Assembly: GCA_016286835.1 (NCBI GenBank)
Contig: JAEEUD010000022.1
Span: 1 to 12,303, forward strand
DNA from: Pyramidobacter sp.
Lineage (GTDB): Bacteria; Synergistota; Synergistia; Synergistales; Dethiosulfovibrionaceae
DNA length: 12,303 bases
Direction of reading: 5' to 3'
Shown here in pieces: positions 1 through 5,595 of this stretch. The first letter of the stretch is position 1; every line of letters starts with the position of its first letter. A model generated the notes under the pieces. It was not told where the DNA came from, ran no database searches, and saw only the letters and a program-made list of their open reading frames with translations. The position numbers and the translations under genes are program-made.

Positions 1-719
1 TAGTTGGACGCTTCCAGCAGGCTCTCGTAGGTGCCGGAATCCAGCCAGGCGAAGCCGGCGGGGAAGACCTGCAGGTCGAGCTGACCGGCTTCCATGTAGC
101 GACGGTTGACGTCGGTGATCGACACTTCCTGATCGGCGGGGATCAACTTGCGCAGCTCGTGGGCGATCTGCATCACCTTGCCGTCGAAGAAGTACAGGCC
201 GACGACGGCGGTGTTGGACTTGGGCTGCTTGGGCTTTTCCTCAAGCGACAGCACCTTGCCGGTGGCATCGGTCTCGGCCACGCCGAAACGTTCGGGATCG
301 GGGACGACTGAACCGAAAACGGTCGCGCCTTCGGTCTTGGCGGCCGCCTTGGCGAGCATGGCGGGGAAGCCCGGTCCGTAGAAGATGTTGTCGCCAAGGA
401 TGAGCATGCAGGGATCGCCCGCGATGAACTCCTCGGCCTGCATGAACGCATCGACGAGCCCGTTGGGAACGTACTGGATGCGGTACTGGATATTGACACC
501 GAAGTGCGAGCCGTCGCCGAGCAGACGCTCGAATCCGGCCTTGTCGGCTTCCGACGTGATCAGCATGATGTCGCGGCAGCCGGCCTTGATGAGCACCCAG
601 ATCGCGTAGTAGATCATCGGCTTGTTGTAGACGGGGATAAGCTGTTTGTTGACGGCCAGGGTCATGGGGTGAAGCCGCGTACCCAGACCGGCGGTGAGAA
701 CGATACCTTTTCTTGCCAT
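1..719 (-). CDS. rmlA: Glucose-1-phosphate thymidylyltransferase (RmlA/RfbA), 3' end outside window
   Basis: Cytoplasmic nucleotidyltransferase that makes dTDP-glucose from glucose-1-phosphate and dTTP, the first step toward dTDP-rhamnose for surface polysaccharide. 239 codons are visible of about 290 usual for the family; the C-terminus lies beyond the window start. Seen in the translation: the N-terminal nucleotide-binding loop GLGTRLHPMT (residues 11-20), KQLIPVYNKPMIYY (25-38), LLGDG (66-70), LGDNIFYG (108-115), EEKP (160-163) and AWLDSGT (224-230), all landmarks of RmlA rather than GalU. The first glycine of the usual AGG-x-GTR loop is replaced (LTAGLGTR), a tolerable variation. The ATG at 719 has an AAGGAGG-like Shine-Dalgarno about 10 nt upstream (revcomp of 731-737). 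Divergent from the flavoprotein at 850. The rest of the rml pathway, if clustered, would lie to the left. RmlA versus another sugar-1-P nucleotidyltransferase is fairly certain from the motifs. Confidence 0.93.
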   Translation of the reverse strand, partial: MARKGIVLTAGLGTRLHPMTLAVNKQLIPVYNKPMIYYAIWVLIKAGCRDIMLITSEADKAGFERLLGDGSHFGVNIQYRIQYVPNGLVDAFMQAEEFIAGDPCMLILGDNIFYGPGFPAMLAKAAAKTEGATVFGSVVPDPERFGVAETDATGKVLSLEEKPKQPKSNTAVVGLYFFDGKVMQIAHELRKLIPADQEVSITDVNRRYMEAGQLDLQVFPAGFAWLDSGTYESLLEASN

Positions 720-752
720 GATGATGGCGCCTCCTTCACATGTTGTTCTCAG

Positions 753-781
753 ATTATAACTTATGTATCTTGAAAAATCCA
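753..781 (-). promoter_or_regulatory. Promoter of rmlA
   Basis: A perfect TATAAT lies on the minus strand at 753-758, about 35 nt upstream of the rmlA ATG. A weak -35 (TGGATT, 776-781) sits 17 nt further upstream. It is divergent from, and separate from, the plus-strand promoter at 791-819. Confidence 0.55.
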
Positions 782-790
782 GCGTTTTCT

Positions 791-819
791 TTTAAAAAAC
801 TGTAAAGCGATGATATAAT
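791..819 (+). promoter_or_regulatory. Extended -10 promoter of the flavoprotein gene
   Basis: TGATATAAT (811-819) is a perfect extended -10 element. TTTAAA at 791-796 gives a 4/6 -35 box with an exact 17-nt spacer. The start codon follows at 850, which leaves a short leader. Confidence 0.7.
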
Positions 820-849
820 TTGCTCAAAACCACATTTGGGGGGATTATC

Positions 850-1479
850 ATGAAAAAAGTCCTGCTCATCAACGCTAGTCCGCACGAAAGCGGCTGCACG
901 TTCACGGCGCTTGATGAGATCCGGGCGGAACTGGCAAAACGCGGCGCGGAGAGCGACCTGCTCTGGCTGGGCGTTCGTCCTATCGCCGACTGCGTCGCGT
1001 GCCGGCAGTGCAAAGAAACGGGTCGCTGCGCACTCAACTATCGCGACCCTGTCAACGAGACCATCGACCGGCTGGACGAATACGATGCGATCGTTGCCGG
1101 CTCGCCTGTGTACTATTCAGGTCCAAGCGGTCAGGCGTGTGCGTTTCTCGACCGTCTCTTTTTCAGCGCCGGCGGGCGTATGGCCGGCAAGATCGGCGCT
1201 TCGGTCGTGTCCTGCCGCCGCGGCGGGGGCACGGCGGCGTTTGAGCGGCTCAATCAGTATTTTCTGATGAACAACATGGTCGTGGCCGGTTCGCAGTATT
1301 GGAACGTCGTCCATGGCAATACTCCCGATGAAGTGCGGCAGGACGCCGAGGGCCTGCAGGTGATGCGCTCGCTTGCGGCCAACATCGTCTGGCTGATGAA
1401 ATGTTTCGACGCTGCCCGACAGGCCGGGATCGAGAGCCCGCAGTACGAGCCCCGTCAGCGGACGAACTTCATCCGCTGA
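850..1479 (+). CDS. NADPH-dependent FMN reductase / iron-sulfur flavoprotein (Isf-like)
   Basis: Flavodoxin-fold cytoplasmic redox protein of 209 residues, the usual length for the FMN_red/Isf superfamily. The N-terminal strand MKKVLLINASPHESG carries the FMN phosphate loop (residues 8-15), and SPVYYSGPSGQACAFLDR (85-102) is the second flavin-contact motif of WrbA/FMN-reductase relatives. Between them, C48-x2-C51-x2-C54-x5-C60 is the compact cysteine motif that binds a [4Fe-4S] cluster in iron-sulfur flavoproteins. The predicted role is two-electron/one-electron exchange with small acceptors such as quinones, O2 or H2O2; the physiological partner cannot be told from sequence. I chose the ATG at 850 over the in-frame TTG at 820 because of the G-rich Shine-Dalgarno (838-843) and because the family's N-terminus begins exactly at MKKVLLI. 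The glyoxalase gene follows 51 nt downstream with its own likely promoter. Confidence 0.88.
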   Translation: MKKVLLINASPHESGCTFTALDEIRAELAKRGAESDLLWLGVRPIADCVACRQCKETGRCALNYRDPVNETIDRLDEYDAIVAGSPVYYSGPSGQACAFLDRLFFSAGGRMAGKIGASVVSCRRGGGTAAFERLNQYFLMNNMVVAGSQYWNVVHGNTPDEVRQDAEGLQVMRSLAANIVWLMKCFDAARQAGIESPQYEPRQRTNFIR

Positions 1480-1490
1480 ACAGGAGTTTA

Positions 1491-1499
1491 TGGTAGAAT
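1491..1499 (+). promoter_or_regulatory. Extended -10 promoter of the glyoxalase gene
   Basis: TGGTAGAAT (1491-1499) is a TGn-extended -10 with a 5/6 hexamer. I see no good -35 at 16-18 nt. It lies in the 51-nt gap between the flavoprotein stop and the next start, so the downstream gene may be read both from here and by read-through. Confidence 0.4.
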
Positions 1500-1530
1500 A
1501 ACCGAAAATCCGCACAGGAGGCGACCCGTT

Positions 1531-1893
1531 ATGAAGTTCCGTTTTGTTCATGAAAATTTCAACGTCCGCGATCTGGAAAAGAGCATGAAGTTTTACGAAG
1601 AAGCGCTTGGCCTGAAAGAAGTGCGCCGCAAGGAGAAAGAAGCGTTCACGATCGTCTATCTCGGCGACGGCGTCACCGATTTCGAGCTGGAGTTGACCTG
1701 GCTGCGCGACCATCCCCAGCCTTACGATCTTGGCGAGCAGGAGTTCCATCTTGCCCTGCGTGTGGACGACTTCGCTGCTGCTCACGAGCATCATGCTAAG
1801 ATGGGCTGCATCTGCTACGAGAACCCGGAGATGGGCATCTACTTCATTCAGGACCCCGACGAATACTGGATCGAAGTGTTGCCGACGCGGTAA
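1531..1893 (+). CDS. gloA: Glyoxalase I-like VOC-family protein (lactoylglutathione lyase type)
   Basis: A 120-residue protein with the paired beta-alpha-beta-beta-beta modules of the vicinal oxygen chelate superfamily. Glyoxalase I isomerises the thiol hemiacetal of methylglyoxal to a lactoyl thioester. The four expected metal ligands are present at family spacing: H7 in FVHENFNVRDL, E54 in ELELTW, H73 in EFHLALRVDD and E115 in YWIEVLP. It is slightly shorter than E. coli GloA (135 aa), mainly in the second-half loop. The start is the ATG at 1531 with AGGAGG at 1516-1521, 9 nt upstream. Whether glutathione or another thiol is the substrate cannot be read from the sequence; in an anaerobe without glutathione it may be another thiol or a related VOC activity. 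The gene ends about 140 nt before the terminator at 2033. Confidence 0.85.
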   Translation: MKFRFVHENFNVRDLEKSMKFYEEALGLKEVRRKEKEAFTIVYLGDGVTDFELELTWLRDHPQPYDLGEQEFHLALRVDDFAAAHEHHAKMGCICYENPEMGIYFIQDPDEYWIEVLPTR

Positions 1894-2032
1894 AGCGTAT
1901 ACAGAGGTAAAACAAAACTGAACGCAAAACTGCCATTGTAAGCATCTGAACAGTCCTGTTTTGAACAATGATCCGGTATTGAACAGGCTTTTCGTTCTGT
2001 AAAACGAGAGAAAATTAGAGTTCGCAAAAAGA

Positions 2033-2077
2033 GTTCCACGATCGACAAAGTTTTTTGTCATATCGTGGAACTTTTTT
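2033..2077 (+). terminator. Rho-independent terminator, probably bidirectional
   Basis: The 10-bp stem GTTCCACGAT (2033-2042) pairs with ATCGTGGAAC (2062-2071), with an inner GACAAA/TTTGTC stem, and is followed by TTTTTT (2072-2077). On the opposite strand the same stem is followed by a T-rich run, so it can also end the converging HD-domain transcript. Confidence 0.88.
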
Positions 2078-2147
2078 GTTTTCGTTCGCAGTGAGTGATG
2101 AATCGCAAAATGCCTGCTCAAATGATTATTTGCGCTATGGAGCTGTA

Positions 2148-3218
2148 TTACAGCCGAACGATCTTTGCCACGGTCTCGCGCACGACGGCGAAACCACCTG
2201 TCGCGTTCAGCTCGTCGATCTTCATGAACGACAGATGCGCGCCGACGTAATTGCGGAAGGCGTTGAACTTAACGCCGTTCAGGTCGCCTTCGCTCATGCC
2301 GTATTCCTCGGCGGCAAGGCGGCGCAGCAGCGCGACGGCGCGTTTTGCCGCGGGCATGGAGAGCGGGTAGTCACCGTCGCCGAAGTGGACGGCAAACCAT
2401 TCCTGGCGGTGCGGCTTTGGCAAGGCGGCTCGCGTTTCGTCGAGCAGGCCCAGTTCGACGGGATCGCGCTCGGCCATCAATCCCGCGGCGGTGATCCAGC
2501 TCACGACCTCCGCTTCGTTTTCGGGCGTGTTCGGTGCGGTGTGCGCACATGCCTGCGCGAGGATGACAGAAGCGGGCAGGCCTCGCTCGATCGCTTCGGC
2601 CAGCGACATGACGAGGTGCCCCCCTTTGCCGGCCACGGGGTAATCGGTGCGGAAACTGCCGTCGGGATGCCAGCGGTGGATTTGCACTTTGGCGATGTCG
2701 TGGGCGATCTGAGCAGCGAGGATCACGTCGCGGTCAAGCGCGTAGCCGTAATATTTCTCGTACATCGCATGGCAGGCCAGCGACGTTTCGACGTTGAGGG
2801 CGACATGCACGGCCAGTCCGCCGGGGTAGGCGTGGTGACTGTTCCAGCCGCTGCCTGGCGCGGTCGTGAACGGTTGGACGTCGCCACGGGGCGGAAACAG
2901 ATTTTCAGCGCTTGTCTTTGATGGATCAAGCAGGCCGCGTTCGCACAGTTGCGCGTGGAGCGCTTTGACTTTTTGCGGATCGCTCCAGCGGTGCAGGAAA
3001 CGCAGTTCCGGGCTTTTCAGCAGATCGTAGCAGGCCGCGCGTAGCGAGGCGTCGTATACGGCCGCTGCCGCATCGGCGACTGCTGCACAGGCGTACTGGA
3101 TCAGCGCCGAGTTGCGGACGATTTCCGCGGGGTCGCGCGGCAGTTCGTCAAGTTTGCATGGCTGCGGCTGGGAAGGCGGGGCAAAACTCTTTTGGAACAG
3201 CGCGTGAACGTCGTTCAT
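2148..3218 (-). CDS. HD-domain metal-dependent phosphohydrolase-like protein
   Basis: A protein of 356 residues (from the ATG at 3218), soluble, with no membrane segment. Residue numbers here count from the upstream TTG at 3236; subtract 6 for the ATG start. The central region has the HD signature: HH at 134-135, YPGGLAVH with H144, the HD doublet at 179-180 within QIAHDIAKVQ, H207 in GHLVMSLAEAIERG, and H232. This arrangement (HHxYPGGLxxH then HDIxK) is that of metal-dependent phosphohydrolases, as in the HD domain of YhaM-type proteins. There is no recognisable nucleotide-binding, OB-fold, GGDEF or receiver domain, so the substrate is unknown. The flanking N-terminal (about 120 residues) and C-terminal (about 100 residues) regions are not recognised. 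I chose the ATG at 3218 over the TTG at 3236 because of the AGAGGT Shine-Dalgarno (revcomp of 3226-3231) 7 nt upstream. Monocistronic, divergent from the CdaR-type regulator, which might control it. Confidence 0.8.
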   Translation of the reverse strand: MNDVHALFQKSFAPPSQPQPCKLDELPRDPAEIVRNSALIQYACAAVADAAAAVYDASLRAACYDLLKSPELRFLHRWSDPQKVKALHAQLCERGLLDPSKTSAENLFPPRGDVQPFTTAPGSGWNSHHAYPGGLAVHVALNVETSLACHAMYEKYYGYALDRDVILAAQIAHDIAKVQIHRWHPDGSFRTDYPVAGKGGHLVMSLAEAIERGLPASVILAQACAHTAPNTPENEAEVVSWITAAGLMAERDPVELGLLDETRAALPKPHRQEWFAVHFGDGDYPLSMPAAKRAVALLRRLAAEEYGMSEGDLNGVKFNAFRNYVGAHLSFMKIDELNATGGFAVVRETVAKIVRL

Positions 3219-3261
3219 CGCAGATACCTCTTTCAAGGGCGCGTGGCGCCGGGATGGCTTG

Positions 3262-3267
3262 ATTATA
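3262..3267 (-). promoter_or_regulatory. -10 box upstream of the HD-domain gene
   Basis: A perfect TATAAT on the minus strand 44 nt upstream of the ATG. The -35 region is A/T-rich without a good TTGACA match, so an activator may be involved. Confidence 0.5.
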
Positions 3268-3327
3268 CCTCTGTTTAGGTTAAATTTAGCGTTGCGAATA
3301 AAAAGTATTTCCTAAAAGTGCTGAAAG

Positions 3328-3391
3328 TGGTATGATATTTATCGTTCTGATGCGACTGAATGAACGAAAACGCTGAAAGATAAAGTATAAT
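3328..3391 (+). promoter_or_regulatory. Two candidate promoters upstream of the cdaR-like gene
   Basis: TATAAT at 3386-3391 and, further upstream, an extended -10 TGGTATGAT at 3328-3336 are both oriented toward the regulator. Neither has a strong -35. An 8-nt direct repeat GCTGAAAG precedes each (3320-3327 and 3372-3379), 52 nt apart. The downstream leader (3392-3467) holds only a weak GACC/GGTC hairpin (3427-3439). Confidence 0.4.
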
Positions 3392-3467
3392 CTTCGTACG
3401 GATTCGTCGCAACGCCGCATTTTCAGGACCGAAGAGGTCGAAGTCCGACAAGATCAGGGGGAGAATC

Positions 3468-4667
3468 ATGTTAAGACCGATCGCTCAGGAACTTGCCGAA
3501 AGCATTGCCCGTGTCATCGGCTACGATGTCGTCATCACCGATACCGAAGGCATCATCATCGGATGCAGTGACGCCAGCCGCGGTATCGGCACGCTCAACG
3601 AGGCCAGCTCGATCGTGGCCCGTACGGGTCAGTCCAGGTGGGAGACGGAGGAAGATGCCCGCAGGCTGAAGGGCGTCCGTCCGGGCATCACCTATCCTAT
3701 CATGGACACGGAAGGCCGCGTCACCGGCACGGTCGCCATTACCGGCGAGCCGGAAAAGGTGAAGCCGTTTGCGTTGCTCGTCAAGAGTCAGGCCGAACTG
3801 TTCCTGAAAGAGCGCATGATGTCGCGCGAGCTGCTTGAGCGTGAGCGCAATCTCCAGTCGCTGATGGCCGACATCGCCCTGTTCCGTCAGGGCATCAACG
3901 ATCCTCAGCTGATCGAGACGAAAGCGACGCTGATGGGCTACGACAAGACGCTGCTCTACGCCGTCATCGAGATCGACACGGCTTCTCAGTCCAACGAGGA
4001 CGGTGACTATCCCGAGCGCGATCGCACGCTGGTGGATATCCGCCAGATCTTCAACGCTTCAGGCGACGTTTCCGGCTGCGTCGGGCCGCATCGCTACGTC
4101 GTGCTTTGCGGCGCGTCTCCCGACGGGGAATACAATGAAGAGCGCTTTTATCTCACGGTGCGCGGACAGTGCGAGCAGCTGGCGGAGCTCATGCGCCGCC
4201 GCGGCTTCTCCGTGTCGGCGGGGATCGGCAGCGTTCAGCGCGGCGTGACGGGGCTGATGCTCTCTTACCGCGAGGCGCAGACGGCCCTGAACGTCGGCAC
4301 GCGGCTGTTCCCGCGCCAGCGCGTGCATTTCGTCACCGATTTCCGCGTCGAAGAGCTCCTTCTCAGCTCCGAGCCGCGGTTGCTTGACAGCATGGTCGAG
4401 CGCGAACTGGCGCCTTTTTTCGCCCGCAGCGACGGAGACGAACTTCAGGAAACGATCGTCGCCTGGTGCGAAAGCGGGTTCAGCGTCGTACGCGCCGCCG
4501 AACTTCTGCACGTGCATCGCACGACGGTCGATTACCGTCTGGAAAAGCTGGAGAGCATCCTCGGCGTCAAGCCGCGCGATTTCCGCGAGATGAGCCGCTA
4601 TTACTGGGCTGTGGTGCTGTGGCGCAACGGCAAGGGAACGCCCCGCTCGATCCGCGGACGCCGCTGA
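3468..4667 (+). CDS. CdaR/SdaR-family transcriptional regulator (sugar-diacid recognition, PucR-type HTH)
   Basis: A 399-residue cytoplasmic DNA-binding regulator, close to the family's usual length. Domains in order: an N-terminal putative sugar-diacid recognition domain (about 3-135, with the GYDVVITDTEGIIIGCSD strand-turn and a GITYPIMDTEGRVTGTVAI core), a GGDEF-like middle domain without a GGDEF motif (about 150-300), and a PucR-type C-terminal helix-turn-helix (about 324-387; RAAELLHVHRTTVDYRL is the recognition region). Family members activate genes for glycerate, glucarate and related diacid catabolism. No glycerate kinase or diacid permease is adjacent here, so the target is open. The divergent HD-domain gene is one candidate, as is autoregulation. 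The start is the ATG at 3468 with an AGGGGGAG Shine-Dalgarno (3456-3463). The gene ends before a strong terminator. Confidence 0.87.
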   Translation: MLRPIAQELAESIARVIGYDVVITDTEGIIIGCSDASRGIGTLNEASSIVARTGQSRWETEEDARRLKGVRPGITYPIMDTEGRVTGTVAITGEPEKVKPFALLVKSQAELFLKERMMSRELLERERNLQSLMADIALFRQGINDPQLIETKATLMGYDKTLLYAVIEIDTASQSNEDGDYPERDRTLVDIRQIFNASGDVSGCVGPHRYVVLCGASPDGEYNEERFYLTVRGQCEQLAELMRRRGFSVSAGIGSVQRGVTGLMLSYREAQTALNVGTRLFPRQRVHFVTDFRVEELLLSSEPRLLDSMVERELAPFFARSDGDELQETIVAWCESGFSVVRAAELLHVHRTTVDYRLEKLESILGVKPRDFREMSRYYWAVVLWRNGKGTPRSIRGRR

Positions 4668-4683
4668 GAAGACGATAAAAACT

Positions 4684-4730
4684 GGGACCGGAACGTTTCC
4701 CCTCGGACGGGGCGTTCCGGTCCCTTGTTT
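4684..4730 (+). terminator. Strong bidirectional rho-independent terminator between converging genes
   Basis: A perfect 12-bp stem GGGACCGGAACG (4684-4695) / CGTTCCGGTCCC (4713-4724) with an inner CCCC/GGGG pairing, followed by TTGTTTT on the plus strand and AGTTTTTAT on the minus strand. It ends the cdaR-like transcript. In the other direction it ends the manB-ybaK-selenoprotein operon, whose last stop codon (4730-4732) touches it. Confidence 0.92.
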
Positions 4731-5065
4731 TATGCTGACAGTTCCGTGTCGATCAGCGTTTTCAGTTCGTCGTATGCGGGCACACCGCGGAAGACGACTT
4801 TGTTGTTCAGCACCCACGTCACCTCGCCGCCGCGCAGGCGGTAGCGCAGCGTGTCAAACAGGAAGACGAAGCAGCGGGGATCGTAAAAGTCGATGTCAAG
4901 GCGGCCTTTGTATTCTTTTTTCAGCCGCATGTAAAGCTGTCCGGCCGCGACGCGGTCGGCTTCACCGCCGAAGCTCTTCATTTCGTTGGCGGTGAACATG
5001 GCTGTGCTTCAGCCGCATCCGGCCTGGGGCCGTTCACGGTAGATCTTGAGGTGGGGATTTTTCAC
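4730..5065 (-). CDS. Thioredoxin-like selenoprotein with in-frame UGA (Cys-Gly-Sec motif)
   Basis: Read with UGA as selenocysteine, this is a 111-residue protein. It starts at GTG (5065) with AAGGAG at 5077-5082, and the UGA is codon 19 (5009-5011). The peptide runs from a first strand (LKIYRERPQ, 6-14) straight into AGCGUST, giving a redox pair C17-G18-U19. A helix (about 35-50), a strand (RLDIDFYDPR), a second helix and a final strand-turn TWVLNNKVVFRGVP follow, the order expected of a thioredoxin fold. Without read-through only an 89-residue ORF from the ATG at 4999 remains. That ORF has no Shine-Dalgarno and would lack the first strand and active site. A hairpin suitable for a SECIS follows the UGA (4961-4996). 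It is the last gene of the manB-ybaK operon, 17 nt after ybaK. Family not firmly recognised; YuzD-like or SaoT-like thioredoxin-fold proteins are possibilities. The alternative, a nonsense-mutated gene, is less likely because the downstream frame is intact. Confidence 0.82.
4961..4996 (-). promoter_or_regulatory. Candidate bacterial SECIS element
   Basis: In the mRNA, TTCACCGCC (4996-4988) pairs perfectly with GGCGGTGAA (4969-4961), 9 bp around an 18-nt loop. Within the loop a small GAA/TTC helix can form a GAGC apical loop, which begins 32 nt after the UGA (27 nt for an alternative pairing with a 9-nt loop). Bacterial SECIS elements sit within the coding sequence just downstream of the UGA, and this distance and a G at the start of the apical loop fit. 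An alternative helix, CTGAAGC/GCTTCGG, would include the UGA itself. The fold has not been computed. Confidence 0.55.
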
Positions 5066-5082
5066 GGGAGTGATCGCTCCTT

Positions 5083-5574
5083 TTATTTCTCGGGCGCGGG
5101 CGCCTCTTCCTTTTTGATCGTCGCGCGCGTGCCGTTCACGTAGGCGCAGATCTGTTCGGCGGAGACGGGGAAAAAAGCGTGGTCGGTTCCCGCTGCCGCC
5201 CAGACGGTGTCATAGTTCCACAGGTCTTCGTCGACGAGCGCGGGAAGCGGCTCCGGATAGCCGACGGGCGGAACGCCGCCGATTTTGAAGCCGAACTGCT
5301 CAAAGACGAAATCGGGTGAAGCCATCGTCACACGATGCCCCTTCGTGAGCCGTTTCACCTTGCCCGAGTGGACGCGGTTGGGGCCAGACATCAGCACCAG
5401 CCAGGGAGAGCCGTCCACCATGAAAATGAGGCTTTTGAGGATCTCGCCGGGCGTCACGCCGATGGCTTTGCTGGCGTCGTCAACGGTGAAGATCGTGGCG
5501 TCGCTGTGGATGATCTTTCCTTCGTAATGGAGCGCATCAAGCGCTTCCTGGACTTTCTGAACCGGGTCAGTCAT
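5083..5574 (-). CDS. YbaK/EbsC-family aminoacyl-tRNA deacylase (trans-editing domain protein)
   Basis: A free-standing editing domain of 163 residues, typical length, which in this family hydrolyses mischarged tRNAs such as Cys- or Ala-tRNA(Pro). Seen: the conserved lysine in EILKSLIF (K47), SGPNRVHSGKVKRL (63-76), the substrate loop GGVPPVGYPEPLP (99-111) and the C-terminal AAGTDHAFFPVS (127-138). The last 10 residues (KKEEAPAPEK) are a charged tail outside the domain. The ATG at 5574 has GGAGGT (5582-5587) at 7-nt spacing. It is the middle gene of the operon, 21 nt after manB; its stop codon directly abuts the Shine-Dalgarno of the selenoprotein gene, which suggests translational coupling. 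The exact subfamily (YbaK, ProX or other) cannot be set from motifs alone. Confidence 0.9.
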   Translation of the reverse strand: MTDPVQKVQEALDALHYEGKIIHSDATIFTVDDASKAIGVTPGEILKSLIFMVDGSPWLVLMSGPNRVHSGKVKRLTKGHRVTMASPDFVFEQFGFKIGGVPPVGYPEPLPALVDEDLWNYDTVWAAAGTDHAFFPVSAEQICAYVNGTRATIKKEEAPAPEK

Positions 5575-5595
5575 GATGATTACCTCCGTGTGCTC

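Noticed and set aside
1117..2121. 334-codon minus-strand ORF
   Set aside because: It is antisense to both the flavoprotein and the glyoxalase genes and passes through a terminator. Its repeated SLFNTG/SLFKTG comes from the intergenic TGAACA copies.
2142..2154. Palindrome GCTGTA-T-TACAGC over the stop codon of the HD-domain gene
   Set aside because: Only 6 bp with a 1-nt centre, within and just after the coding end, no T-run. Probably chance; the real terminator is at 2033-2077.
2055..2921. 288-codon plus-strand ORF
   Set aside because: It lies antisense to the HD-domain gene, which has a recognisable domain and ribosome site; the plus-strand translation has no recognisable domain.
4059..4817. 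252-codon minus-strand ORF
   Set aside because: Antisense to the CdaR-type gene and across the strong terminator at 4684; no ribosome site and no domain.
4730..4999. 89-residue ORF as a complete gene starting at ATG 4999
   Set aside because: No Shine-Dalgarno before this ATG, and the frame continues upstream through one UGA to a well-placed GTG with a strong ribosome site. The short form would lack the first strand and the redox motif.
5006..5013. UGA at 5009-5011 as a simple nonsense mutation making a pseudogene
   Set aside because: The remaining 92 codons are intact, the UGA is exactly in a CxU redox position, and a hairpin follows. A decayed gene would be expected to show further damage. 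Not fully excluded without genome data on sel genes.
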